Below the pieces are notes generated by a model. The model was given only the letters and a program-made list of their open reading frames with translations. It was not told where the DNA came from and ran no database searches. A stretch of 64,000 nucleotides of DNA, taken from contig JAQFVV010012489.1 of assembly GCA_028023455.1 (NCBI GenBank), positions 1,396,381-1,460,380 of the forward strand, in the 5' to 3' direction. This DNA comes from Epiperipatus broadwayi (taxonomy: Eukaryota; Onychophora; Udeonychophora; Euonychophora; Peripatidae). The number at the start of each line of letters is the position of its first letter. Within the stretch, counting starts at the first letter, position 1. The position numbers were made by a program, and so were the translations under genes. This document shows, piece after piece, positions 12,110 to 23,931 of this stretch.

Positions 12110-13930
12110 TTTGATGATGACTTTTTATTTACAAACTTACAACTGCAAATCACTTTCAAGTGAAGGAATGATTGTAAGAACTGTCTAAAATTCAATGGGA
12201 CATTGTTGTACTTTATGAAGTTAAAAGAAAAGGTATAGAGACAATTAATTTAAAAAGTGGAACATATACTCTACTACAAATGCATAAACATTGAAAGTAC
12301 AAGTGGAGTAGAGTTCATTAGAAATAAAAAGTAAAAGAACAACATTGCAAAGATTGATAGTATTTTGAATAAAGTGGCATGATTAATTATTCAATATAAT
12401 AGCAGATTCCAAATGCAGATAATTCAGGTTTATGTTGCAACAAGTTCTCATTGCGATGAAGAAGTAGAGGATTTTTATATAGATATACAAAAGACTTTTG
12501 ATCATATCAAATAGCATTTTAAAATTGTCATGAGAGATTATAATGCTAGAATTGGTAAACAATTAAAAGATGAAAGTGCTGTAGGTAAATTTGATTATGG
12601 TGATAGAAATGAGAAGAAACATACACCTGTGGAGTTTGTAGAAAAATAAAAGGTATATATATAGAAAAATGCTGATTATATTTTATGACTTGCTTTTTTG
12701 ATTATTTGTCTAACAGAAAATATGTGTTTGAAGATTGTAATGTTCTTAATAAATTCAACACTAGAAGTGATCATCAATTAATGAAATGTAAGATACATTT
12801 TAATGCAAAACTAGAGAGATAAAAATTATTAAGAAAAACAATATTCACTGTTGATATTCCTAATCTTCAGAAATACACTAATGAATTTCAATTAGAACTT
12901 ACAAATTGTTTTCAAATATTAACTGATTCTGAACATGATTCAGATATGGATGAATAAAATAGCAAGATAACTGATACACTTTTAAAAACTGCAACAAGTG
13001 TAGATGGTATAAAAATGCAGCAATTGGACCAGTAAAATTTTTACTGAAACAAGACAATTTATGAAGATAGGAAAGAATATGAAAATATATAAAAATGATG
13101 CATTAAGGAGGATTGACTACATAAAATTTTATAAAATAGTGTGAAAAAAGTTAATAAATAGAAGAGAATAAACATCTCAAGAGTGTACAACAACACTGTG
13201 GTATTGGTCAGAAACTTACTTCTGCAATTATAAAAAAGATGACATTATTACTAAAAAGAGAGAGGACATTGTGTAATGTGTAAAAGAGTTTTATCAAGAA
13301 TTATATACCAATAAAGAACAAGAAAAAGTATGTCTTGCATCTACTATAGCTTCTGAATTGCCCAGGACTTTACATAAGAAATGAGTTGCAATTATATTTA
13401 TGAAGAAGGGAAAAGTTTCAGGTAATGATGGAATTATAAATGATATGTTAAAAAAGCAGATGAAAAAAATTAAAATTTTTTGGCAAAATTATATGGCAAA
13501 TGTCTAAAAATAAAGATGTACCAGATTATTGGAAGAATGCAGAAACATATTAGTAGTTTAAAAAGATGATAAAGAAGATATTAGAAATTACAGAGCTATC
13601 AGTCTTTTATAGTTTTCTTTTATTAATGTTATTCAGTCAAGAATTGAATATGTAATCTTTAGCTCGAAATCCATCATTCTTCATTTGTACTAAACCAAAT
13701 AGAATGTTTTATTATTAAAGAGATTACCAAAGTTACATTTATGGTGTAGGAATTATATAAATTATGTGTAATATGTTTTGTGCTTTTCTTGTATGAAAAA
13801 GATCGATTTGAATAAAAATAGAAAAATCTAAAAATGATTTTACATATGGCTGATTAAAGTTTATAATATAGGTCTAAATAATAAAATATCAAACTACATT
13901 GTATTTAGAGATGTTAGAGTGTCAAATTAT
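12110..13930 (+). pseudogene. RTE-type LINE, 5' half: endonuclease and start of reverse transcriptase
   Basis: Translated with frameshifts allowed, this follows the apurinic endonuclease of RTE-type retrotransposons. The order is YNCKSLSS near 12,140, a KIQWDIV..YEVKRKG stretch near 12,190-12,230, VYVATSSHCDEEVEDFY near 12,435-12,480, VMRDYNARIG near 12,526-12,556 (GDFNA-type box with G to R), YVFEDCNVLN near 12,720 and SDHQLM near 12,770. The reverse transcriptase begins with KKGKVSGNDGI near 13,405 and DIRNYRAISLL near 13,577-13,608, and fades by about 13,930. Frameshifts and stops are frequent, so it is dead. The window's only other RTE reverse transcriptase begins where this stops (29,250). 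Confidence 0.75.
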
Positions 13931-14930
13931 GACTATTAATAAATGAAAGTTATTTCTGATCATTAACATTTTATTATCAAGTTACTCAACTTTTTGATCA
14001 GCAGAGAATATACTTACAATGTTCATGTTAATTTAAAATGTATACCCAGGGTTCAATAGTTAGCTCACATGAAGAAATAGTGAATTAAGGGTTACCTGAC
14101 TGATTATAAGAAATGTAAAAAAATCTTCATCTGGCGATATCATGCAGTGTCTCACTACTTTAATACATTTAACATAAATGTTTATTATAACTAATCATAT
14201 GATTAAATGAATAAATAAACTTAAAGTTATTTAAATTTGATTTGCATATAAGCATAAAAATGTTTTGATTCAATATAAAATTATTTATTTTTACAATGTG
14301 AAATACTTAATTGTTCTGTAGAAATTTAATACAGTGTATATTTGATGAATTATAGAAAAATAAATATTTCTCTATTAGTTTTTAAAATAATATATTGCTG
14401 ATTTAATTTTAAATAACTAATATTTATAACCAGGATACTAGTTGATTATGTGGATAGTTTTGGACCGCACACACTTCTTACTCAGCATTAAATATATATT
14501 ACTGTGTTATGCCTGGTCATGCAGTAAAGTTCCATTTTTATTGTTTTAATTTATCAATATCACTTTACATTTAAAAAATTATGGTATTAGTAATAAAATA
14601 ATATTTTAATTAACTTTTATTGATCTTATGCTTTCATATATTTAAAACTAAGTCATTCAAAAGCTTCCCTGGACTTAATTACTCATATTTAAGATCCCAT
14701 AAAAAATAATGCAAAAATGATTATTGCTGATAATAGAAATAAAACATGTAAATTAGAAAGATTATGTAATGTTTTGTTCGGGCTGGAAAAAAAAAATTAA
14801 GTTAAAAGAAAAATGTATCAATTATTGATATTATCAGTTTAAAGAAAAGTTAAGATGTGTTAGCAAGTATCAGTCTCAATATATAAATAAGTATCAGTCT
14901 CTCTACCAGCAATGACAGAAATAAAATGGA
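13931..14930. other. AT-rich stretch, nothing recognised
   Basis: No homology or structure was recognised beyond AT-rich low complexity. Confidence 0.5.
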
Positions 14931-15056
14931 AAAAATCGTCAAGCATTGGTAGCCGGGAGGTCATCGCACCCGCCTTGCAAGCAAGTAGTTGGTTGCAGAT
15001 GAGTGTGGGTTCGCGTACCGGTCGATGCTATGACATAGGAAAATATATATATATAT
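14931..15056 (+). mobile_element. tRNA-derived SINE, copy 2, with (AT)n tail
   Basis: Same head (TCGTCAAGCATTGGT) and tail (GATGCTATGACATAGGAAAA, then (AT)n) as the copies at 9,994 and 30,571. The A-box-like TAGCCGGGAGG is at 14,950-14,960 and the B-box-like GGTTCGCGTACC at 15,008-15,019. The anticodon-arm region (CCTTGCAAGCAAG) differs from copy 1 and is longer. It is the most GC- and CpG-rich of the three copies. Confidence 0.85.
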
Positions 15057-15099
15057 TCTCAAATTAAATTAATAATCCACAAAAAAATATATATTTTTT

Positions 15100-15660
15100 T
15101 TGTTCTGTAGCTTTTTCTGCAATTTATTTTCCAGAAATGACACTGCATATGTTTAAAAAACATAATAAAACTAATATAACTCAAATGTAATATACATTTT
15201 ATAAAATAAAAAAAATTTTGTTTAAAAAAATAACTTACTGTATATGATGTGACTTGGATAAAAGATTATAAAAACAAACAATAATTTATTGATAGGAAAT
15301 AAATACTTTGCAATATTGTAGCCATTGTCTACTAAAATAACTGTCTATTGTTTAATATTTTATTCATTTTAAATATTTTGAAAAACCTATTATTTAAAAA
15401 AATAACTTCTTCAATTTGAATTTGAGGCAAATTGATAGATTATTCAAGAATAGTTATAAGAATTATGGTTAAATTTAGAAATACCTGTTTATTTTTAATA
15501 TTTACTTATGCATTATTAAGTTTAATAATTCTCAAGGCTAAATGGGTTTATAAGTAATCATTAAAAACCAGTCAACAGACAATTCCAACATCAATAACAA
15601 AATGTTGTATTATGGGATAATATAAAACCAAATTTAAATGTGAATATAAAATAGGATAGA
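15100..15660. other. AT-rich stretch, nothing recognised
   Basis: No supported feature was seen by eye. Confidence 0.5.
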
Positions 15661-15664
15661 TGAA

Positions 15665-15800
15665 TGAAATCATCATCTCAACATTTTCAACCATCACTGA
15701 TCCACTTCAGGATAAAGGCTTTCCAAATTCAATCCAACTTCTCAGATCTTTTCTCCACATACCCCATCACCCTTCCTTGTTTCATTCATCTATGATTTGA
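15665..15800 (-). mobile_element. Possible 3' end of an RTE-like LINE (fragment)
   Basis: This stretch is unusually pyrimidine-rich on the plus strand. Its minus strand reads WRKDLRSWIEFGKPL and then a run of methionines from GATGATG. That resembles the C-terminal WR.....EAF tail and (GATGAT)n-like end of invertebrate RTE-like LINEs. The plus-strand motif GATCCACTTCAGGATAAAGG is the kind of conserved tail often seen in such elements. Only about 130 bases remain. The assignment is from general recollection of the family. Confidence 0.35.
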
Positions 15801-16215
15801 TTAGAACTTACAAATCATAGATAAATGATTATCCAGTATTAAAAATAAAATAAACATAGAATGAAATAGATGAAATAACACCTAGTAATAAATTTGAATA
15901 TAGAAATAAAATGGATGAATGAATATTTGATATGCAATTTCAGATAAATAAGTCATCAAAAATGGAAATTAATGAAGTCCATTATGCTGTTTTTTCATTT
16001 AAATTATAATAAATAAATAAAAATCATATATGATATATATTATTAATAATTACACATAAAAAGCCTTTATTGACATATGGTTTGGTGCCTTTTCAAATAG
16101 TAAGCATCTATTTAATGCTAACCAATTATAGAAATAATTGATTAATGTTAACATACATGCTTAACATTTTAAAAGGGCTCAAAATCATGTGCTGATAAAA
16201 GTTTTTTATGTGTAG
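15801..16215. other. AT-rich stretch, nothing recognised
   Basis: No supported feature; homopolymers and short AT runs only. Confidence 0.5.
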
Positions 16216-16216
16216 T

Positions 16217-16217
<1 letters not shown>

Positions 16218-16275
<58 letters not shown>
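16218..16275. repeat. (AT)n microsatellite at the 5' flank of the LTR element
   Basis: An uninterrupted AT dinucleotide tract that ends a few bases before the 5' LTR. A shorter (TA)n tract follows the 3' LTR at 28,245. Confidence 0.95.
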
Positions 16276-16278
<3 letters not shown>

Positions 16279-16279
16279 T

Positions 16280-19200
16280 TGTAACCTAGTGTTATTGACA
16301 CTTGGTTTACTTGGCATTATTTCTGCAGGAAAACAATGCTATTCTTTAAAGAAATAAAAAGATAAAATAACAATAGTAATAATTGATTAATAAAGTATGC
16401 TATTCACTCACTTTGGCATGTTTTGGGTGAATAACTAATAGATTTAATAACTCAATGTCATTTTAAAGAGAGAACATGAATAATTTAATTGAGATATTAA
16501 TAATTAGAGCAAATTAATATGGTATAAAAGCTAAACAGTAATTGATTTTGGATGGGTAGAGGGGAGAGTGGATGAGTGTCTTATCATAAAGCACAATAAC
16601 TTCTTGTAATTTCTTTTTGTAAAAAAAAAAAAATAAAATAAAAAAAAAATATAATGTTTAAAGAATTATACATCACTGATTGTTAATTTAATGTATTTAT
16701 TATTATTTTTTATATTGTCAAATTACTTTGTAATCCAGGTAAATAATACTAAAACTATATGATTGTAATAGGTTTTTCCTTTCTTTTCTTTATGTTATAA
16801 TCAAATGATTATTTTTCTGGAAGAGGTCGCTAAAGTAAATAAAAAAAAAATGAAAAAAAAAATAAATAGATAGTCTGCTTTTAGTTTTCAAGGAAGGAAC
16901 AGTGCTGAAATTTGGTAACTCAATTTTTTCATTTTATTTTGCAGAAATAAATGTAATCAAAGTAAAATTTTAATAATATAATGTGTGGCTAAATTTTTTT
17001 GATAAGATATCCTGATTTTCTTTGCCATCTACCTATTTAAAGACCTTTTATACTTAAAAGTTTATTGTCTCATGCTAAAGTTCAAAAATGACAGATGTAA
17101 CTAAAAGAGTCACGAAAAATTATATTATATCTAAATTAAGGAAGGGAAGCAATTTCCAAGAAAAAATTAATTATTTATTAACTTTATGTCCTTTATTGAT
17201 ATTTTCTTGGTATAGAAAGAAAATAAAAAAAAAAAAAATAATTGAAAGAAATATTTTGAAACCAAGGAAAATCAACTAGAAACATTTTCGCGCTCTTTCT
17301 CAATATTGTCTGCCTTTACAAATAATGTAGTTACCTACGTTAAAATATGTTTTAATCACCGAGAATTGTCTGGAAATAATAATGATAAATAAGATTAATT
17401 TATGCACCTGTATATTTAAAAAAAAAAAAATATAAAAAAATATAAACTTTCTCAGAGTAAATATAGAAAAAGTTATATAGGGGCATTCTTACGGAGAAGT
17501 TACCATTAAAAAAAAAAATTTATAATTCCTAAATTATGAACAAAACCAAATATCTTAGTGACTTAATGATAAAAATAAATGATATATTATATTATACATC
17601 AGTTGGAATTATTAAAACTTCATGTTCAAGTAAATTGACTGCAGTTATTATCATAATAATCTCTCAGAAAATTGCGCATTTTCGTCCATAAGTAAGCTAG
17701 CTAATAAGTATACGTATCGTCAATAAAAAAAAAATATTGTGTATGTTTATCGTCTATAGTCAAATATTCGTCTATGTTAGAAGTCTATTTTTTTTTCTTG
17801 GATCCCAAAATTGTAGTAGTTTAATTCAAGTAAGAATTAATCTTCAATTCTGCTATATGTTTCTTTACCTAATTTATTAAACGCACAAAATAAGAGAAAA
17901 CTTTTATTTAAAGGAAATAATACCATGCATTTGTTTTTAAACTTGCTTCGTGAAATACGACTGGATAAAGCTCTTCACCTGGACCAATTGCTCAACAGAA
18001 AACATTTTCTAATGAGAGAGTATGCACTTGTTAATTAATGATTGTTTAAAACTAAGTTATAAATAATATGTATTTTTTTGTTATATCACATAGGTTAAAG
18101 TCTGTATGGTCAAGTGATATTTAATAGCCTTGTAATAACAAAGGTATGTTTTAATATAATTATTATAGGTTAAGTTGATATTTAACACAAAAAAAAAAAA
18201 ATCTATAAAATATGTTTTAATTAGTACATACAATTGTAGGTAGAAATTTTGTATGTTAGATATGTAAAAGAAAAAATATTTAGATATTTAAGGGGTAAAA
18301 TAAATATTGAAAATTATCAGAAGTAACTAAAAAAAAAAAATGCTATAACAAAATATTTCTTGTTAAAGTTTTGAAACGAATTTATACTGTATTAATTGAG
18401 GAATTTATTCCTAATTATTCTTAAATAACACATCCACTTTATGTAGTTTAAGATAGTATGCTACCAACTATTTTGAATGTTCCTTTATTAAAATTAAAAT
18501 TATTATACTTTTATTCTATGATGTCCATTGATTTCAGATGTTGATCAAAGTATACCCGATAACATAAGTTTATTATAATCAGTGTATTTACTTATCCTGC
18601 CCAGATATAGCATTGGTATATGCTTAATATTCGCATAGGTAATAATTATAATGTATTTATTTTGTGGGATGAACAATGATCTCCCCAAAAGCTTTGTTTT
18701 CCATGAGAGGAAGATTTTAAATATAATGTTCGGGTATGTTTATAGCCCAAGTGATCGATTCTCATAGATAGGACGATCAAGAATTTATCTAGCATTTAGT
18801 ATGCTTCATTCGTTTAAATCCCAGGAGAGGATTGTATTTGGTGTGTGTTCGTTGTATGCCCAAGTAAGAGGCAAGAAACCACCAAAATATTTTAATGTAG
18901 TAGATTACTTTACAGACCTTCGTGGTTATTCCATATTCCTCATGTGAAAATAAAGATAGCTCCACCATGGAAGGTGTTGATTATTGTGCTTAATTTTGAA
19001 AGTTCGGGCAAGATAAAGGTTATATTGGAGGTGTTAGTTCCTCAAGATCCACTTTAGTATAAATAGTGCGTTAGTAACTAGGATCAATATCTGTATTGTG
19101 CTGCTAAATATTGCTAGTATTTGACAAGTAAATCAATGGAGAAAGTAATTAAAATTGCGTAATTTAAAATGCTTATTTACTGAAGGAATATTCAAATGCA

Positions 19201-20572
19201 ATATTTAATTCTGGTTAGTAATTAAATAATACTCATATTTTAAAATTATACGTATGAATAAAATTTGTATCATAACTTAAGTTAGCATTAAGTTAAATGT
19301 AAGATGGTAAGTGTAACTTCTGATAACTGGCCTATAATTAGAATAGGTTATCCCATTAAAGACCATAAATAAAGTAAATGTATTAGAAATAAATTTAATA
19401 TTTTGCGTATTGCATATGATGGGATTAATCATTTAAAAAAAAAAATAGTTAGTCAATAATTTTGAATAAAAGCTTCTACAAGGTTACCAAAATTTAATAA
19501 ACAATGTATTGGTAATGAAATGTACTTTTAGTTAATCAATCCATATGATTGCATACAGGAGAAGTAGTAATCTCTAGTCCATAACCAAAAGAGTATACAG
19601 ATTAATGTCAGTTATATTTTATATTTTTGTATTACTATGGGATTATTGAATAAATGTTCATATATTTTTTTTTGTGATAATAATAAATTATAGTCTTGTT
19701 AAAATTTGTTGTAGATTCATTTTTTTTGTTTTTATATGCTAAATATAAGTGTTTGCACAATATTTGCAAAACCTTTTCTTGAGTCCGAAATCATTCCAAA
19801 TTCTTAAAAACTTAATATACCAGATAAATAAAGTTAAGCAGATCGGAATATGTCATTATATTTTAGTTTAATGATAATTATTTATGGAGTTGAAAACATA
19901 AGACTAAACATTCACCTTTGTATAAAAAAAAAAAAAAAAAATGAATTTATTCCCAAACCATTAACTTTGGTTGCACATTATTCCATTCCCATTTAGTTAA
20001 ATTGTCTAAGTAATAAATCTTAGTTATATTATTGTGTTGTCATGGATGATGGAAGGACACAAAAAGCACCCTTGTCTTTTTATTATTCTGACTGAGATTC
20101 TAAAAAAAAAAAAAAAAAAGGCTGTGTTATTCAAAATTATACGTCATTATTGAATAGAATTATCATCTCTTTAAATAATATAGCAATTGATATGAGAGAT
20201 GAAGACACATTGAATTTAAGTAAAAATAAATGTTTCCTATAGCCAACCAGAATGCCAGTCATATGCGACAACACAATACTGCCGAGCATTTCCTTACATG
20301 AAACAAAAAACCCTGAGATTAATATTATTATAATTATTCTTTAAATTAATAAGTGATCAATTATTGTTGTTATTACAATCGTGGCATGGCTTAAGAGAAT
20401 TGAATGTACAATTGTATTATATGAAAGGTATTTTAGATCATATTGGAAAATTAATGGATATGTTGCTTTATTTTGGTTGCCTTAACAACAACCAGAAAAA
20501 TTAGTGTCCTGGGTGCAAACAAAACTAAAATAAACTAAACTAGTAAAATAATAAATAATAATGGGTTAGAAA
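16280..20572 (+). repeat. 5' long terminal repeat, about 4.3 kb
   Basis: Starts TGTAACCTAGTG and repeats from 23,932. The right end is set just before the TGG of the primer binding site, at GGGTTAGAAA. It lacks the usual CA end, so the boundary may be off by a few bases. The 63-codon frame at 17,088-17,279 is broken in the 3' copy and is probably not a gene. A candidate TATA box is at 19,058. Confidence 0.9.
19058..19066 (+). promoter_or_regulatory. Candidate TATA box of the 5' LTR
   Basis: TATAAATAG inside a locally less AT-rich context (AAGATCCACTTTAG before, TGCGTTAGTAAC after) and identical in the other LTR. If used, U3 would be about 2.8 kb and R-U5 up to 1.5 kb. No transcript evidence is available. 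Confidence 0.45.
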
Positions 20573-20595
20573 TGGCCGCCCAACTACAGGGGCCT
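20573..20595 (+). promoter_or_regulatory. Primer-binding-site-like sequence
   Basis: TGGCCGCCCAAC immediately after the LTR, followed by TACAGGGGCC. It resembles the tRNA-Lys-type site TGGCGCCCAAC with one extra C. The position right after the LTR end supports the role; the exact primer tRNA is uncertain. Confidence 0.6.
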
Positions 20596-21144
20596 TCGAT
20601 GGCTATAGCTGGCCACGAGGAATTTAGTAAACTTTTCTTGGAGTCAATATTAATATTGTTTGCACTTGAATGGATTAGTTATTCATTGATTAAAAATATT
20701 TGCCAATAATGAATTGTTTTAGGCATAAGATATTATGTGAATATCTAGAATATGATCTAATCTTTTGCCACTGAAAAATAAATAATTAAGTTGTCAGTTT
20801 AGGATGTTGTGGTCTGTAGGCAATTCCATAAAACACTGTAATGATTTTATCATTTATGATGATCTGTTTGTCTGGTCTTGTGATTGGCACTTATGCTATA
20901 TTACATAATATAATGATATTTATATGGACTAAGAAGCATGTGAAAAAAAAGGCATATTTAGTAGTTAATGTTGGAGCTTTAGGGATATTAAATGTCAGAG
21001 CATAGTTTTTGGGTGTAGATTGTTTTTGGTACGAGAGGCATGGAGGCAGGATGTCTTGTCAATAATTTCTTATCGATAAATTTATTAATAGTTCATTGCT
21101 AATATTTCAGTACTGTTAAATACTAAAAGAGTTAGAATTTTAAT
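20596..21144 (+). other. 5' leader of the LTR element
   Basis: Non-coding stretch between the primer binding site and the first Gag methionine. It would hold the packaging signal of the RNA. No specific structure was recognised. Confidence 0.5.
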
Positions 21145-21520
21145 ATGAGTGAAAACAAAGATAATAATAGTATTTCTGAGGATTTGGGAGGATCCCAAGA
21201 GTTACAATCCCCTGATACACAGACTCCATATTTTAGTGTACAATTAAAAGAGGAAGGGGAAGATTTGGATATAGCTAACCCATAAGAAGCCACAATAATT
21301 AAGGGAAAACATGAAAATGAGCCAGATCAATTAATGAGAAATACATTGGAGGAATTCTTGAAAAAAATTAGAAAAATCAAATAGTGAATTGAAAAGTCAG
21401 ATACAAAACTCAAATAGTGAATTAAAACAATCAAATAGTGAATTGAAAAGTCAGATACAAAACTCAAATAGTGAATTAAAACAATCAAATAGTGAATTAA
21501 AAAGTCAGACAGACAAAGAA
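21145..21520 (+). pseudogene. Gag N-terminus with tandem 18-residue coiled-coil repeats
   Basis: The ATG at 21,145 opens MSENKDNNSISEDLGG and runs 46 codons to a stop at 21,283-21,285. After a frame change in an A-run, a 54-base unit starting at 21,377 repeats about 2.5 times (21,377, 21,431, 21,485). It encodes SNSELKSQIQNSNSELKQ, a polar heptad-like pattern typical of coiled coil. It then runs into the low-complexity tract at 21,521. The stop and the frame change may be true decay or assembly error. This was probably once continuous with the 562-codon Gag frame downstream, which also begins with coiled coil. Role: N-terminal oligomerising part of the capsid precursor. Confidence 0.6.
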
Positions 21521-21526
21521 AAAAAA

Positions 21527-21557
<31 letters not shown>

Positions 21558-21716
21558 TTTTATTTTAATTTTTTTTTTTTTTAAAATTATTTTTTTTTTT
21601 AAACCTTCAAAAAAAAACCCCCCATATAAATATAATAATAAATAATAAATTATTAAACCTTTTGAGAATTACTATTTTTATAAAATAAGTTTATTTTTAT
21701 AAAATAAATGGATTAA
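21521..21716. other. Homopolymer-rich tract, probable assembly error
   Basis: Nearly 200 bases of A-runs then T-runs up to about 20 long, with a CCCCCC, interrupting the tandem coiled-coil repeats of an otherwise well preserved gag. This is unlike natural low-complexity DNA elsewhere in the window. It looks like a poor long-read consensus over a longer repeat array. This is inference. Confidence 0.55.
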
Positions 21717-23405
21717 ATGCAGGAGATCAAAAAGACATCTCAAAATCAAGTACAGGAGATAAAGGACTTAAGGGAAGATTTGAGAAATCATGTAGAAGAA
21801 TCAAAATTGGCCTCTGAAAAGCTGGAAATAAGAATAAGGAAAGAGATCGAAACAAATTCTGAAAGGTCAGAAAATATGATTGAGGCTATCCAGCAGGACT
21901 TTAAAAGTCAATATATTGTATTAAACAATGAAGTACAGAAAATAAGAAATTATCAAAAGGAAACAGTAGTATTTCAAAGAGAAGTTCAGGATAGAGTTGA
22001 ATCTATTAAGGGAGAATTAGACAGTGCTAGAAGTGAAGTTAGTAATTTGAAAGAGGAAGTTAAAAATATAACTCTAGCACCTGACAATGTAGTGAAAGGA
22101 TGTCAGAGCCAGATTACCAGATTAATAGCTAAACTAGAAACTCAAGAGTTAACCCAATGTGAGATTAATCAAAATCTAGAAAGTGAGCTAAGTCAAGTTA
22201 TGGGAAGAGTAGAAAATTTTAATGATATAATAAAGAGTAATGCACAGCTATTACATAATAATCTCCAAGATGAAATAGGGGAATTAATGACTCAGTGTGA
22301 GAGTAAAGTCTATCAAAGGTTAGAAGATAAATTCGGGATAGATAAAGATGAAACTATTAAACAATTGGAACAACAGATTCAACACTTAAATGTGGGCCTA
22401 AAAGATAGTTCAAAGAGAATAGACTGTGAATGGCAGAACTATAAGTTAGAATTAGAGAGTCGAATGCAAGCTATAGACTATAATAGAGATAATTTTACAA
22501 AAAGTAAAAAAGTGGTTCAAAGTAAAGGTTTATCTGAAACTCAAGTAAAGGAAACAAATAATGGTCATAATAACCAAGTAATATCTGAGTTACATACGGT
22601 AATTAATCCAGTAGAATCAATATATGATCCATTAAATGAGGCTAGAAGTAAAGTCATGCTAGTGCCAGAAAGTAATAGCTCCATGGCCTTAAAATTCTTA
22701 AAAATAAAATTTTTTAGAGGTGAATATCTGGAGAATCCACATGAGTATCTCCAGAATCTGGAGGAGTTATTCACCTTATGTCATTTATCTGAGATAGAAA
22801 AGATTGCTATTGCCGCTAACCATTTGTGTGCAGCATCTAAAGACTGGTGGCAATCATTATTTATTAAACCAGAAACATATGGAGAATTCAAATATCTTAT
22901 GTTAGCCAGTTTTTGGGGGGAAGACCGCCAAGATAACCTGAGATATCAGATATCTCAGGAAAGATATCATGTAAATAAGGGTAGTTATACTCAGTTTTTC
23001 AGGAGTCAGGCCATCAAATTGAAAACCTTGACAGCTTATCCTTTATCTGAGACACAAATTGTGCAAATAATTCACCATAATCTGCTGAGACATATAGAAC
23101 AGATCTTGATTGCTGCTGACAGACATACCGTAGAAGAGGTAGTAGAAATTTTAGATTCGTTAGAGACCAGCAATAGGAATATTGATAATAGAATTAGGGT
23201 AAATAGAGACACCCATCCGATGGTGAGTAATATCAATTTCGCAGATAGGTCACATATGGGAAGGAGGAAGTTAGTTAGAGAAAAAGGATATTATAGGATG
23301 AATCCCTATGGTAGACAGAATAGCCACCTCAGTAGGCCAACAGTTAAGAGTAGAATTCTGAATGAGAATCAGCCTTCTACTAGTGGTATCCCAACAATAC
23401 CATAG
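21717..23405 (+). CDS. gag: Ty3-type Gag polyprotein (coiled coil plus capsid)
   Basis: The longest frame in the window, 562 codons. Residues 1 to about 270 are rich in E, K, Q, S, N with heptad-like leucines and isoleucines, predicting a long coiled coil. Residues about 320-490 look like a Ty3-type capsid domain: FFRGEYLENPHEYL near 325, the ASKDWWQSL block near 370, RYQISQERYHVNKGSYTQFF near 410-428, and a helical region ending VEILDSLETSN near 490. The basic tail (about 500-560) lacks a CCHC zinc knuckle. In the retrotransposon, Gag assembles the particle holding the RNA. The methionine at 21,717 is only the first after the low-complexity tract; the original protein probably began at 21,145. 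Almost no decay is visible within the frame. Confidence 0.8.
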   Translation: MQEIKKTSQNQVQEIKDLREDLRNHVEESKLASEKLEIRIRKEIETNSERSENMIEAIQQDFKSQYIVLNNEVQKIRNYQKETVVFQREVQDRVESIKGELDSARSEVSNLKEEVKNITLAPDNVVKGCQSQITRLIAKLETQELTQCEINQNLESELSQVMGRVENFNDIIKSNAQLLHNNLQDEIGELMTQCESKVYQRLEDKFGIDKDETIKQLEQQIQHLNVGLKDSSKRIDCEWQNYKLELESRMQAIDYNRDNFTKSKKVVQSKGLSETQVKETNNGHNNQVISELHTVINPVESIYDPLNEARSKVMLVPESNSSMALKFLKIKFFRGEYLENPHEYLQNLEELFTLCHLSEIEKIAIAANHLCAASKDWWQSLFIKPETYGEFKYLMLASFWGEDRQDNLRYQISQERYHVNKGSYTQFFRSQAIKLKTLTAYPLSETQIVQIIHHNLLRHIEQILIAADRHTVEEVVEILDSLETSNRNIDNRIRVNRDTHPMVSNINFADRSHMGRRKLVREKGYYRMNPYGRQNSHLSRPTVKSRILNENQPSTSGIPTIP

Positions 23406-23495
23406 AAAAATATAAAAGGTAGTAAAAGTAGCGGGGCATTAAATTAAAAAGGACCTCGCAGGAACGTTCCTCACTTCGGGGCCCTATTTTTAAAC
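23406..23495 (+). other. Deletion junction replacing most of pol
   Basis: Between the Gag stop and the integrase tail there are only about 90 bases. They include a GC-richer block (GGACCTCGCAGGAACGTTCC, then CTTCGGGGCCC). In a complete Ty3 element, protease, reverse transcriptase, RNase H and the integrase core would lie here, usually more than 2.5 kb. The sequence does not resemble any of them. Confidence 0.6.
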
Positions 23496-23808
23496 ATATG
23501 GGGAACAGCATAATGTAGAACATGACCAAGCACTGTCCAGAATTAACCTTAAAAAGATGGGTGATAAATGCACTCATTATTCCAAAACCAGTCCACATCC
23601 TTTTAAAGTCCATGATTTTGTTTTAATTAGAACTCCCCATGTGAGTAATCTTCGGAAACATATGTTTAGAAAATTCATGTATCTTTATGAAGGCCCCTAT
23701 GAAATTGTAAAACAAGTGGGTGAGAATGCCTTTTTAGTCTCAACCCCTGATGGAACAAGAGGTACCTATAATGCCCGAAGCTTACTACCATATCCCAAGC
23801 AAAATTAA
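23496..23808 (+). pseudogene. Integrase C-terminal fragment
   Basis: Reads QHNVEHDQALSRINLKKMGD and then a SH3-like tail with HDFVLIRTPHVSN, FMYLYEGPYEIVKQVGENAF and a final YNARSLLPY, ending at the stop at 23,806-23,808. The YEGPYEI block and the closing L-PY are typical of the DNA-binding C-terminus of Ty3-type integrases in invertebrates. In the same frame there is a stop just upstream, near 23,493. The catalytic core with its D,D-35-E residues is absent, so it cannot integrate DNA. A methionine at 23,557 opens an 83-codon frame, but that is a shadow of the old polyprotein rather than a start. Confidence 0.8.
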
Positions 23809-23931
23809 ATCCTTTAAACTGTATTTATTGACATAAGAAAGAAGTAGGATATAAACTTAGTAATACCATAAGAAGTGTTAAAAAAATGCATATATTATTT
23901 TATTTTTTATTTATTATAACGGTGGGAGAAT
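23809..23931 (+). promoter_or_regulatory. 3' untranslated part and polypurine tract
   Basis: Short AT-rich stretch ending GGTGGGAGAAT at about 23,921-23,931, directly before the 3' LTR. A purine run at this place primes plus-strand DNA synthesis in LTR elements. Confidence 0.65.

Noticed and set aside
17088-17279. 63-codon frame within the 5' LTR, and the 67-codon frame at 27,676-27,879 in the 3' LTR
   Set aside because: Each is open in only one of the two LTR copies, depends on A-run length and has no domain.
21521-21716. Natural A/T-rich intron within gag
   Set aside because: No splice-site consensus at the edges, and the homopolymer pattern fits consensus error better.
23557-23808. 83-codon frame as an independent small gene
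   Set aside because: It is the tail of a Ty3-type integrase whose coding sequence also continues upstream of the methionine.
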